Part shown: positions 1 through 8,089 of the stretch, piece after piece
How positions within the stretch are numbered: the stretch's first letter is position 1
Layout of the letters: each line of letters begins with the position of its first letter
Source: Gemmobacter nectariphilus
GTDB lineage: Bacteria > Pseudomonadota > Alphaproteobacteria > Rhodobacterales > Rhodobacteraceae
Length of the DNA stretch: 64,000 bases
Reading direction: 5' to 3'
Assembly: GCA_020721445.1 (NCBI GenBank)
Contig: DYMU01000001.1
Span: 124,001-188,000, forward strand
The notes under the pieces: model-generated
What the model saw: the letters and a program-made list of their open reading frames with translations, nothing else
What the model was told of the DNA's origin: nothing
Database searches by the model: none
Made by a program: the position numbers and the translations under genes

Positions 1-255
1 CAGATACACTTCTTCCGCCCGGCCCTGATTGGACGCATAGCCCCGCGCCTGATCGGCCATCGCCGAGGAGCGCGGGTCAGCGGCAAGGTTCGAGACCGAC
101 ACAAGCTGCCCCGGTGCCGCCAGCAGCATGGCAAGCTGATCGGTGCACAGGTTCATCGACACCACGCGCTTGGGTGCCTCGGCGCACAGCACGGCAGGGG
201 CGCAGATCAGCGCCCCCACCAGAAGCCCGCGACGGATCGGGTCAGAACCGGGCAT
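1..255 (-). CDS. BtuF-like periplasmic substrate-binding protein of an ABC transporter (N-terminal part, cut by window edge)
   Basis: The first 85 codons of a gene read leftwards off the window. It starts with an export signal (MPGSDPIRRG followed by a hydrophobic stretch to about residue 25). After that comes the opening strand typical of the cobalamin/iron-siderophore binding-protein family (KRVVSMNLCTDQLA). The ATG at 255 overlaps the end of the btuB-like gene by 14 nt, so the two are translationally coupled and share the upstream cobalamin riboswitch. A vitamin B12 or corrinoid ligand is inferred from that context. The family also includes haem and siderophore binders. The C-terminal lobe and any permease or ATPase genes lie outside the window. 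Confidence 0.8.
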   Translation of the reverse strand, partial: MPGSDPIRRGLLVGALICAPAVLCAEAPKRVVSMNLCTDQLAMLLAAPGQLVSVSNLAADPRSSAMADQARGYASNQGRAEEVYL

Positions 256-2113
256 TGAGCCCCACATAGACCGCCCGGCCCCGCGTGGCATAGCCCCAGA
301 CATCGGTGGCGTTCGCGTCAAAGGCATTGTCGATCCGCCCGGTCAGTTGCAGCCTGTCGGTCAGGTCATAGCGCGCGGCCAGATTGACGGTGGTATAGTC
401 GGGCAATTCGACGGTGCTGTATGTTCCCCAGAACTGGGTATCGTAATTGCCCGCGACATGGCGCAGATCGGCGCTGACCGAGCCTTTGCCGCCAAAGGCG
501 TTCAGCGTGGCCCCAAGGGCAAGCTCGTGCATCGGGCGGCGGCGTTCGATGCTGCCATTGGGGTCTTTGGCATCCAGATAGGTATAGGCCAGCCGCAGCG
601 ACAGATCATCGGTCGCGCGCACCTGACCCGCCACCTCGACCCCCTGGCGCTTGCTGTCGCCGGTCTGGTTGACAAAGCCAAAGGTGCCCCGTCCGGTGCT
701 GATATCGGTGATCTCGTCGGTCAGGGTTTCCTTGAACCATGTCACATCCAGCGTGCCGCGGTCGCCAAACACCGGCACCTCGATCCCCAGATCAAAGCCT
801 CTGTTCTTCTCGGGTTGCAGCGCCGGGTTGCCGGTATAGCCCAAGGCCGCGGCATAAAGCTCAAAATACGTCGGGTTCACCACGCCCGTGCCCGCCGAGC
901 CATGCAGCCGCACACCATTGGCAAAGCGATACGACAGCCCGACGTTCCAGGTGCTGGCATCCTTGAACACATCATTGTCGTCAAACCGCACCCCGGCCTG
1001 CACATCCAGCCCCGATTGCAGGCTGGCGCGGTATTCCAGCGCAACCGAGGTGGCCTTGCGCCCATAGGCCGGGTTGGAACTGCTGGAGTCCTTGCGGTTT
1101 TCGACCAGCAGGTTCACCAACTGGCTGGCATCTGCTACCGCCCCGTCAATGCCAAAGCTGAGGCGGTATTTCAGCGCATCGGTGCTGGTCTTATCGGCTG
1201 TGCCACCACCATAGCTTTGCTTGTTCTGGGTGGTTTCCGCCGCAAGACGGTGGGTCAGCCGACCGTCCAGCATGCTGTATTCGGCATAGACCCCGGCGGT
1301 GGTTTCATCGCGATCGGCAAACAGGGTCGGGTCATCCAGCAAATACGACGCTTCATCCACGGCGGCGAAGGACGGCCCGTCATAGTCATAATCCTCCTGC
1401 GACCGGCGCAAGGTGAAGCCCAGCTTCAGGTCTTCGGTCAGTAGATAATCGCCGGACAGGATCGCCGTGGCGCGGTTGATGGCATCCTTTTCGCCGCCGT
1501 CGCCAGAGGTGTCATAGCCCCGGTCATTGGCCCGCGACAGCGACAGCGACACCCCGCCGCGCGCATCGCGACGCGCAAAAAACGCCGTGGCGGTGGTCCC
1601 TGCCCCGGTTTCGATGCTGGCGGTGGCCGTGGTGCCCTCGGCCCCCTTGCGGGTGATGATGTTGATCACGCCCGACGAGGCGTTGGAGCCATAAGACGCC
1701 GATTGCGGGCCGCGCAACACCTCGATCCGGTCGATATTGGCGGTTTCAAGCCCGCTGAGAACATATTCGCCATCGCCCCCGGCAGCGGCGATGCCGTCGA
1801 TCAGGATCAGCGTGTGGTTGCTTTCGCCGCCCCGGATGCGGACCGAGGTCAGGCTGTCGCCCGAGCCATTCACGGCCACACCCGGCAGCGCGCGCAACGC
1901 GCTTTGCACGGTGGTCAGGCCACGCTCGGCAATATCATCGGCGGTCAGCACGCTGGCGGCGCGGCCATAGCCCAAGGCCCCGATGGGCGACAGCCCGCCC
2001 GAAACGATGATTTCATCCAAGGCGATGGTGTCTTGCGCGCTTGCCATCGAGGTTAGCAGCGACAGTCCGGCGACAGAGGCCAGAAGCTGGGCCAGAAGGT
2101 GGAAACGGGTCAT
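242..2113 (-). CDS. btuB: TonB-dependent outer-membrane vitamin B12 receptor (BtuB-like)
   Basis: 623 residues, close to known BtuB proteins. A signal peptide ends near residue 26 (SMASAQ). A TonB-box-like segment follows (DEIIVSGG), then the plug domain (about 45-155; contains SVRIRGGESNHTLILIDG and EVLRGPQSASYGS), then a beta-barrel ending in an aromatic C-terminal strand (YVGLNARF). It imports cobalamin across the outer membrane using TonB energy. The ATG at 2113 has a GAGGG ribosome site 6 nt upstream. The leader carries a cobalamin riboswitch, which is the main reason to choose B12 over other TonB substrates. The next gene encodes the matching periplasmic binding protein. Confidence 0.9.
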   Translation of the reverse strand: MTRFHLLAQLLASVAGLSLLTSMASAQDTIALDEIIVSGGLSPIGALGYGRAASVLTADDIAERGLTTVQSALRALPGVAVNGSGDSLTSVRIRGGESNHTLILIDGIAAAGGDGEYVLSGLETANIDRIEVLRGPQSASYGSNASSGVINIITRKGAEGTTATASIETGAGTTATAFFARRDARGGVSLSLSRANDRGYDTSGDGGEKDAINRATAILSGDYLLTEDLKLGFTLRRSQEDYDYDGPSFAAVDEASYLLDDPTLFADRDETTAGVYAEYSMLDGRLTHRLAAETTQNKQSYGGGTADKTSTDALKYRLSFGIDGAVADASQLVNLLVENRKDSSSSNPAYGRKATSVALEYRASLQSGLDVQAGVRFDDNDVFKDASTWNVGLSYRFANGVRLHGSAGTGVVNPTYFELYAAALGYTGNPALQPEKNRGFDLGIEVPVFGDRGTLDVTWFKETLTDEITDISTGRGTFGFVNQTGDSKRQGVEVAGQVRATDDLSLRLAYTYLDAKDPNGSIERRRPMHELALGATLNAFGGKGSVSADLRHVAGNYDTQFWGTYSTVELPDYTTVNLAARYDLTDRLQLTGRIDNAFDANATDVWGYATRGRAVYVGLNARF

Positions 2114-2262
2114 ATCAATCCCTCAGGGGCGGCCCCGACAGGGCCGTGCAGTCAAACATGATGTCAGGTGAGGGCGAAAACCCCCCGCAGACGGTGAAAT
2201 CACCACGCGCGGAAAGTCCGCAGCCCGGAACGCCCCTCGCGTCCGAACAGGGTGAACACCTT

Positions 2263-2435
2263 GGCAGGTCTCCTGACTTGCGGGTCAACGCTTGGCCGGA
2301 CCTTCCCGACGCGAACGATGCGTCAGTGGCATATCCCGGCTTCGCTCTCCGCCTACAGTTGCGGGGGCAGCTGTGGATTTGGCGCCTTTCACGGCCCCTG
2401 ACCACATTCCCTTTTAACCGGATGGAACCCCACCC
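2263..2435 (-). promoter_or_regulatory. Cobalamin riboswitch (AdoCbl aptamer) upstream of btuB
   Basis: Read on the minus strand, the conserved blocks appear in order: GGTTCC...TTAAAAGGGAA near 2430-2407, AGCTGCCCCCGCAACTGT near 2375-2355, the B12-box core GCCACTG near 2333-2326, GGGAAGG near 2310, and CGCAAGTCAGGAGACCTGCC ending at 2263. This is the full set of Rfam cobalamin-family landmarks. The 149 nt between aptamer and start codon (2114-2262) would hold the expression platform. It contains a GGCCC/GGGCC hairpin (about 2133-2149) just ahead of the ribosome site, compatible with translational control. Cobalamin binding normally switches btuB off. Confidence 0.95.
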
Positions 2436-2545
2436 GGACCAAAGCACTTTTATGTTACTCCCGCAGATTTCGGCTTGCAAGCCCGAAGCGCCCCCGAAGC
2501 ATCACGGGTGCGTTGCGGGGGGTAAAGGCTGGAAAACCAGACGCT

Positions 2546-3010
2546 TCAGGCTGGCAGCTCGGTGCTGGCTGGCCCGAAGCGGGCCACGATCCGATCCCTG
2601 ATCTGGTCACGGGCCTGACGATAGGCGGCAAGACGCGCCTCACGCGACTCGCCCAGGCCGGTCGGATCAAGGATCGGCCAGTATTCGACATCCAGATGCG
2701 AATGCCGGGTCAGTTCCAGCGCCATGCGCTGACTGGCGGGCGACAGGGCGATGATCAGATCAAACTGCGACAGGTCATCCCCCCAGTCGCGCATCTCTTC
2801 AAAGCTGCGCGAGCGGTGGCGCGAAATCTCTACCCCCAGTTCCTTGCAGACCGCGACGGAAAAGCCGTCCACCTCCATGTCGTTCTTGACGCCCGCCGAC
2901 TGCACAAAGATCTGCTGACCGTAAAGACGCTTCATCATCCCTTCGGCCATCGGCGAGCGGACGGCGTTGTGGTCACAGCAAAACAGCACAGATTGGGGAA
3001 GATCGCCCAA
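2546..3010 (-). CDS. Low-molecular-weight protein-tyrosine-phosphatase-like protein
   Basis: 154 residues from a TTG at 3010. That start gives MGDLPQSVLFCCDHN, has a GGGGG ribosome site 4-5 nt upstream, and begins right after the UPF0262 stop. A longer ORF exists but would run far into UPF0262. The active-site loop is CCDHNAVRS (CX5R type, as in low-molecular-weight phosphatases and ArsC), followed by the DPTGLG region containing the general-acid aspartate. In Rhodobacteraceae this gene regularly sits behind hisD and UPF0262. Whether it acts on phosphotyrosine or arsenate cannot be told from sequence; arsenate reductase partner genes are absent. Confidence 0.8.
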   Translation of the reverse strand: MGDLPQSVLFCCDHNAVRSPMAEGMMKRLYGQQIFVQSAGVKNDMEVDGFSVAVCKELGVEISRHRSRSFEEMRDWGDDLSQFDLIIALSPASQRMALELTRHSHLDVEYWPILDPTGLGESREARLAAYRQARDQIRDRIVARFGPASTELPA

Positions 3011-3012
3011 AT

Positions 3013-3492
3013 CTACCCCCAATGCAAGACGCAGATCAGGGTGAACAGGCGGCGCGCGGTGTCGATGTCGACGCAGGCCTTGCCCTCCAGCCGTTCTTGC
3101 AGCACCCGCGCGCCTTCGTTGTGGATGCCGCGCCGGGCCATGTCGATCGCCTCGATCTGGCTGGGCGGCAGGCGTTTGACGGCGTCGAAATACGACTCGC
3201 AAATCTGGAAATAATCCTTCACCACTTGGCGGAACGGGCCAAGCGACAGGTGGAACTCGCCCACCTTGGCCGTGTCTTCGGTGGCTATGTCAAACACCAG
3301 CCGGCCGTCGCGGATCGAAAGCCCCAGTCGGTAAGGGCCGGGCGGCACCGGGCGGTCTTCGCGCGCGGGCAGGCCGAAGACGTTTTCCTCCAAGAGATCA
3401 AAGATCGCCACGCGGCGTTCCTGCTCGATCTCGGCCGTCGGGCGTGCGAGGCCTTTTTCGTCGATGTCGATATGGCAGATGCGGTTGGTCAT
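3013..3492 (-). CDS. UPF0262 family protein
   Basis: 159 residues, the usual size for UPF0262, an alphaproteobacterial family of unknown function. The N-terminus MTNRICHIDIDE and the conserved LSLGPFRQVVKDYFQICESY segment are recognisable. No signal peptide or membrane segment is seen, so it is probably cytosolic. It lies 76 nt after hisD and ends 2 nt before the phosphatase start, which indicates one transcript. The conserved placement behind hisD suggests a housekeeping role, but I know of no biochemical function. Confidence 0.85.
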   Translation of the reverse strand: MTNRICHIDIDEKGLARPTAEIEQERRVAIFDLLEENVFGLPAREDRPVPPGPYRLGLSIRDGRLVFDIATEDTAKVGEFHLSLGPFRQVVKDYFQICESYFDAVKRLPPSQIEAIDMARRGIHNEGARVLQERLEGKACVDIDTARRLFTLICVLHWG

Positions 3493-3568
3493 GGGCTGGC
3501 CTTGCAGGGTACCCCACAGGTGATGCCCGACCGGCGCGGGCGGTGCAAGGGCGTTGCGCGCGCGGTCT

Positions 3569-4870
3569 TCAGCCGTTCAGGCGGTTCAGCCGTACCCGCA
3601 CGCTCAGGCCATGCGCCTCAAGGCTTTCGCTGATCGCCAGCCGTTCGGCGGCGGGGCCGATGGCCCTCAGCGCCTCGGGCGTCATCCGGGTCATCGTGGT
3701 GCGCTTCATGAAATCCAGCACGTTCAGACCGCTGGAAAACCGCGCCGAGCGGGCCGTGGGCAGCACATGGTTCGGCCCGCCGACATAATCGCCAATCGCT
3801 TCCGGAGTCCATGGCCCCAGGAAGATCGCCCCGGCATGGGGTATTTTCGCGGCCAGTCCTTCGGCATCTTCGACCATGATTTCAAGGTGTTCCGGCGCGA
3901 TCCTGTTGGCCAGCGCCGCCGCCTGATCCAGCGTCTCGACCACGATCACCGCGCCATTGTCGCGCCAGCTTGCGCCCGCAATCGCGCGCCGCTCCAGCGT
4001 TTCCAGTCGCGCGTCCACCGCCGCCGCCACCGCCTGCCCAAGGCCCGCGTCGGTGGTAATCAGAATGGCCTGCGCGCTTTGGTCATGCTCGGCTTGGGAA
4101 AGCAGGTCCAGCGCAATCCAGTCGGGGTCATTGCCCGCATCGGCAATCACCAGCACCTCCGAAGGGCCGGCGATCATGTCGATCCCCACCCGACCGAACA
4201 CCCTGCGCTTGGCTGCCGCCACATAGGCATTGCCCGGCCCGGTGATCTTGTCCACCGGCGCAATCGTCTGGGTGCCATAGGCCAGCGCCGCCACCGCTTG
4301 CGCGCCGCCGATGCGGTAAACCGTGTCCACCCCGGCAATCTGCGCGGCCAACAGCACCAAAGGGTTCACCACGCCGCCCGGCGTCGGGCAGGTGACCACT
4401 AACCGCCCGACCCCCGCCACCTTTGCCGGGATCGCATTCATCAAGACCGACGACGGATAGGACGCAAGCCCCCCCGGCACATACAGCCCCGCGGCGGAAA
4501 CCGGTGTCCAGCGCCAGCCCAGCGTCGCCCCGGCGGCATCGGTCCACTGCGCGTCACGGGGAAGCTGGCGGGCGTGATAATCCCGGATCCGTTCGGCCGC
4601 CAGTTCCAGCGCGGCGCGATCCTCGGGGGATACCCGGGCAATCTCGGCGGCAACCTCGGCGGGCGAAAACGCCAGCCGCTCCGCCGTCAGCTCCAGCTTG
4701 TCAAACCGCGCGGTCAATTCCAGCACGGCCCGGTCACCGCGCGCCCTTACATCGGCGATGATCGCGGCCACCGCCTGATCGACATCCTCGGCCTCTTCGC
4801 GCTTCATCCCCAGCAGGGCGGCAAAGCGGGCCTCGAAATCGGCATCGGTGACAGACAGGAACATCGGCAT
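3569..4870 (-). CDS. hisD: Histidinol dehydrogenase
   Basis: 433 residues, the normal HisD length. It catalyses the last two oxidations of histidine synthesis (L-histidinol to L-histidine, NAD and zinc dependent) in the cytosol. Visible hallmarks are YVPGGLASYPSSVLMNAIPA, the NAD site region KITGPGNAYV, IDMIAGPSEVLV, the zinc/catalytic stretch LLSQAEHDQSAQ, and the C-terminal histidine region APEHLEIM. The ATG at 4870 is chosen over a longer frame because a perfect AAGGAGG lies 6-7 nt upstream and the upstream residues are low complexity. It heads the hisD-UPF0262-phosphatase unit; no other his gene is nearby. Confidence 0.95.
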   Translation of the reverse strand: MPMFLSVTDADFEARFAALLGMKREEAEDVDQAVAAIIADVRARGDRAVLELTARFDKLELTAERLAFSPAEVAAEIARVSPEDRAALELAAERIRDYHARQLPRDAQWTDAAGATLGWRWTPVSAAGLYVPGGLASYPSSVLMNAIPAKVAGVGRLVVTCPTPGGVVNPLVLLAAQIAGVDTVYRIGGAQAVAALAYGTQTIAPVDKITGPGNAYVAAAKRRVFGRVGIDMIAGPSEVLVIADAGNDPDWIALDLLSQAEHDQSAQAILITTDAGLGQAVAAAVDARLETLERRAIAGASWRDNGAVIVVETLDQAAALANRIAPEHLEIMVEDAEGLAAKIPHAGAIFLGPWTPEAIGDYVGGPNHVLPTARSARFSSGLNVLDFMKRTTMTRMTPEALRAIGPAAERLAISESLEAHGLSVRVRLNRLNG

Positions 4871-4954
4871 GACGGGCCTCCTTGATGGCGGGCATCCTTG
4901 CAATCGCCTGCCCCAGATAGCGCGCCGCCTGCCCCCCCTCAAGCCGCCAAATGC

Positions 4955-5060
4955 GCTTGCTGCTTGCGAAATACTCCGGGGGAGTCGCGCAACGCGCGAT
5001 GGGGGCAGAGCCCCCACCCTTTTTTTCGCGGGCAGAGCCCCCACCCTTTTTGGCGCGGGC
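4955..5060 (-). repeat. Intergenic GC-hairpin / GGAGTATTT element with a local tandem duplication
   Basis: Read on the minus strand, two copies of a ~23-nt unit (GGGTGGGGGCTCTGCCC; 5030-5052 and 5003-5026) each contain a G5CTCTGC5-like hairpin. They are followed by CTCCCCCGGAGTATTTCGC and AAGCAGCAAGC (4955-4985). The GGAGTATTT plus AAGCAGCAA core also occurs at 45047-45104 and 59399-59449, and related hairpin/TATTTT elements occur at 18104-18148 and 37371-37420. On the plus strand the first hairpin is followed by a T7 run, resembling an intrinsic terminator, although no plus-strand gene enters here. It separates the MATE gene from hisD. Confidence 0.6.
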
Positions 5061-5068
5061 CGCGTGCC

Positions 5069-6442
5069 CTACTTCGGCAGCCGCAGCCAGAACCGGGTCA
5101 TCAGGCTTGCCGCCGCGCAGGCCAGCCCGACGACAAGGCCCAGCCAAAGCCCCACCGCGCCAAAGCCCAGCGGAAACGCCAGAACATAGCTGGCGGGCAT
5201 GCCGATCACCCAATAGCTGATGGTGGCCAGCACCATCGGCACACGGGTATCTTGCACCCCGGCCAAAAGCCCCAACGCCATCACCTGCATCGCGTCGGCC
5301 ACCTGAAACAGCGCGGCACAGGCCAGCAGCACGGTGCCCACCGCCAATATGCGGTCGCGCGCAGGCTCGGCAGGGTCGATGAACAGCGACACCATCGGCG
5401 TGGCAAAGACCAAAAACAGCACCACGGTCAGCGCGGCAAACATCAGTGACATCACGATCGCCACCTTTGCCCCCAGCCGCACCGCCGCAGTGTCACCGGC
5501 ACCCTGCGCCCGCCCGGTGCGCACGGTCACGGCGTTGGACAGGCCGACATGCACCATGAAGGTCAGCGCCGTGATCTCGAGCGCGATGCCATGCGCGGCC
5601 AGTTCCACGGTGCCGATCCAGCCCATCATCAAGGCGCTGGCCTGAAACAGCCCGCTTTCGGCCAACCCCGTCAGGCCCATCGGCCAGCCCAAGCGGAACA
5701 CCGCCGCAAAGGCACCCCAGTCGGGCCGCCAGAACCGGATGAACAACTGATAACGCCGCAGCGCCGGCAGGGCGGCGGCATAGGCTGCCAGCACCAGCAG
5801 CGAAAACACCTGCACCGCCACCGTGGCAATCGCGGCCCCCGCCACGCCCCATTCGGGCGCGCCCCAGTTGCCAAAGATCAGCGCCCAGTTCAGGCCAGCG
5901 TTGACCGGCAGCGCCGCCACCGTCACCCAAAGCACCACCTGCGTGCGTCCCAGCGCCGACAGATAGCTTTTCAGCACCATCACCAGCAGCGCCGGGATCA
6001 TCCCCGCGCCCGCGATGCGCAGATAGTCCTGCCCCAGCGCCGCCACCTCGGGCTTTTGGCCCAGCGCCAGCAGCACCGCCTCGGACCACCAGAACACCGG
6101 ATAGCACAGCACTCCGAACAGGATCGACAGCCACAGCCCCATGCGGGTGACGCGGCGCACCTGCACCTCGTCGCCCTGCGTGTGCGCACTGGCCACCATC
6201 GGCATCACCGCCTTGGCAAAGCCCGACCCCAGAATGAAGATCACGAAAAAGCTGGATGCCCCCAGCACGCCCGCGGCCAGCGGCAGCACGCCATACCAGC
6301 CCAGCATGATGGTATCGGTCACATGCAACGCAAATTGCGCCACATGGCTGCCGATCAAGGGCAGGCCCAGCACCAGAATGGCGCGGGCATGGTCGACCGA
6401 CCGGTCGGCGGGCAAGCGGGAAGGGTGCGATGCAGACATCAT
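5069..6442 (-). CDS. MATE family multidrug/toxin efflux transporter (NorM-like)
   Basis: About 457 residues with roughly twelve hydrophobic segments and the MATE/NorM pattern of two related six-helix halves. The first helix begins ARAILVLGLPLIGSHVAQFA, and the second half opens FRLGWPMGLTGLAESGLF. It is an inner-membrane antiporter that exports cationic drugs or metabolites using Na+ or H+. Two adjacent ATGs (6442 and 6439) are candidate starts; no strong ribosome site separates them, and a TTG at 6478 is also in frame. It lies upstream of hisD, with the repeat element between them. The substrate cannot be predicted. Confidence 0.85.
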   Translation of the reverse strand: MMSASHPSRLPADRSVDHARAILVLGLPLIGSHVAQFALHVTDTIMLGWYGVLPLAAGVLGASSFFVIFILGSGFAKAVMPMVASAHTQGDEVQVRRVTRMGLWLSILFGVLCYPVFWWSEAVLLALGQKPEVAALGQDYLRIAGAGMIPALLVMVLKSYLSALGRTQVVLWVTVAALPVNAGLNWALIFGNWGAPEWGVAGAAIATVAVQVFSLLVLAAYAAALPALRRYQLFIRFWRPDWGAFAAVFRLGWPMGLTGLAESGLFQASALMMGWIGTVELAAHGIALEITALTFMVHVGLSNAVTVRTGRAQGAGDTAAVRLGAKVAIVMSLMFAALTVVLFLVFATPMVSLFIDPAEPARDRILAVGTVLLACAALFQVADAMQVMALGLLAGVQDTRVPMVLATISYWVIGMPASYVLAFPLGFGAVGLWLGLVVGLACAAASLMTRFWLRLPK

Positions 6443-6616
6443 GCGCCAAGCGATACGCAAGGCCTCGTCGCACCGCAAGGATCACAGCGACCAAAGCCGC
6501 CGCATCCGCGACGGGGCGGTCAGACGACGCCCCTCCAGCGCCCCCCCCCAGCGCCCCCGCCCCCCCCGCCGCGCAATCCATCCCGCACGGCGCTGCGCGG
6601 GTGCGAGGGGGCGGGG

Positions 6617-7228
6617 TCAGGCCGGGTCTGCCATCCTTGGCTTGCGGGCGATGAAGTCGATCAGCGCCGCGGTGCCGCTGTGGCCCTGCCCTTCGCGCAA
6701 GGTGGCGTCATAATCTTCGGCGCGCACCACCTCCCAGCCGGCAAAATCGGCACGCAACTGATCGAGCGTGTAGAGGTTGCCCACCTGTGACGGCCCGCCG
6801 GTGCCATAGCCCACCTGACGCGGCGCATAGCCGTGCAGCAGCACCATGCCGCCGGGACGGACCGCCTGCGCCAGATTGCGGTGCAGACCCGTGCGCAGTT
6901 CGGCGGGCAGAAACTGGATGAACACGCCCAGCACCGCGTCAAAGGCACCGTCCGGCCAGTCCCATGCCAGAATATCGACCTGCGCAAACTGCACCGTGAC
7001 CTTGCGTGTGGCGGCCAGGGCCCGCGCCTTTTCCAGCGCAACGCCCGAGGCATCGATGGCGGTCACCTGATGGCCCAACCCCGCCAGATAGGTGGAGTTG
7101 CGCCCCTCGCCGTCTGCCACGCTCAGCACCTTTGCGGCAGGCGGCAAGACCCCGGCCTGTGCGGCCACAAAGCCCGCCGGATCGGTGCCGTAAAGATAGC
7201 CTTCGCCGCGAAACCGATCATCCCACAT
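6617..7228 (-). CDS. Class I SAM-dependent methyltransferase (TehB/thiopurine type)
   Basis: 203 residues. Motif I is recognisable as VLSVADGEGRNSTYLAGLG, followed by the acidic end of strand 2 (VTAIDAS) and motif IV (FDAVLGVFIQF). The opening MWDDRFRGEGYLYGTDP is typical of the TehB-like/UbiE-like small methyltransferases found in many proteobacteria. The start at 7228 is set by this conserved N-terminus; the upstream extension in frame is arginine- and proline-rich and runs into the GST gene on the other strand. The substrate is unknown. It is transcribed divergently from the glutathione S-transferase. Confidence 0.8.
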   Translation of the reverse strand: MWDDRFRGEGYLYGTDPAGFVAAQAGVLPPAAKVLSVADGEGRNSTYLAGLGHQVTAIDASGVALEKARALAATRKVTVQFAQVDILAWDWPDGAFDAVLGVFIQFLPAELRTGLHRNLAQAVRPGGMVLLHGYAPRQVGYGTGGPSQVGNLYTLDQLRADFAGWEVVRAEDYDATLREGQGHSGTAALIDFIARKPRMADPA

Positions 7229-7427
7229 GCCGCACCCCGTTCTTGCCCAGTTGTTGACCCCTTTCGAAATAGGCACGTCCCGCCAGCGGGGCAAGACGGC
7301 GGGGCATATCCATGCCTCTGGGTGCCGGTCTGCGCCGGCTTGCGCATGTGCCTGCAATTCTGGTTGCCCTGTCCGTGCCTGCGTGGTGCAGTGCGTGCCT
7401 GCGACATGGCCAACAGGAGTGCCTTTC

Positions 7428-8075
7428 ATGCTGACCCTTTACGGCGTCTATCGGTCCCGGGCCAGCCGCCCGCTGTGGTTGCTGGCGGAATGTCGGACAC
7501 CGTTCAGCCATGTGCCGGTGATCCAGGCCTATCGCCTGGCAGACCCGCTGGCCGGGGATGCGCCGCTGAACACCGCGACACCCGGCTTTCTGGCGATCAA
7601 CCCGTCGGGGCAGGTGCCCGCCCTGCAAGATGGCGCGCTGGTGCTGACCGAAAGCCTTGCCATCTGCCTGCACATCGCCCGCAAATATGGCGGCGACCTT
7701 GGGCCGCAGTCAGACGATGAAACCGCGCTGATGGAAAACTGGGCGCTGTTCGCCGCCACCGCCATTGAACCGGCGGCGCTTGAGATCCTTTACACCCCGG
7801 ACGATGGCAGCGCCGACAGAACCCGCATCCTGCGCGCCGCCACCGACAGGCTGAGCCGCCCGCTGGCCCGGCTGGAGGCGCATCTGACCGGGCGCGACTG
7901 GCTGTTTGACCGCTTTACCGTGGCCGATATCATGCTGGCCGAGTGTCTGCGCTATGGCGCGGGCCATGCGCCCGCAATGGCGGCTTTTCCGCAAACCTGC
8001 CGCTGGCTGGATGCCGCCCACGACCGGCCCGCGTTTCAGACCATGTGGGCGGCCCGTCTGGCCGAACCGGAATAG
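7428..8075 (+). CDS. Glutathione S-transferase family protein
   Basis: 215 residues with the two GST domains. The N-terminal thioredoxin fold begins MLTLYGVYRSRASRPLWLL and carries the glutathione gamma-glutamyl site (SGQVPAL, then LTESLAIC). The all-helical C-terminal domain contains WLFDRFTVADIMLA, the usual N-capping/hydrophobic staple region. The ATG at 7428 has AGGAG 8 nt upstream. It is a cytosolic protein, likely to conjugate or reduce electrophiles with glutathione; the exact class and substrate are not clear. Its stop is 14 nt from the convergent epimerase. Confidence 0.85.
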   Translation: MLTLYGVYRSRASRPLWLLAECRTPFSHVPVIQAYRLADPLAGDAPLNTATPGFLAINPSGQVPALQDGALVLTESLAICLHIARKYGGDLGPQSDDETALMENWALFAATAIEPAALEILYTPDDGSADRTRILRAATDRLSRPLARLEAHLTGRDWLFDRFTVADIMLAECLRYGAGHAPAMAAFPQTCRWLDAAHDRPAFQTMWAARLAEPE

Positions 8076-8089
8076 CGCGCGCCGCGCGG

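Noticed and set aside
3011-3202. N-terminal extension of the phosphatase gene upstream of 3010
   Set aside because: It lies wholly within UPF0262, is arginine-rich and not family-like; the TTG start at 3010 has the ribosome site.
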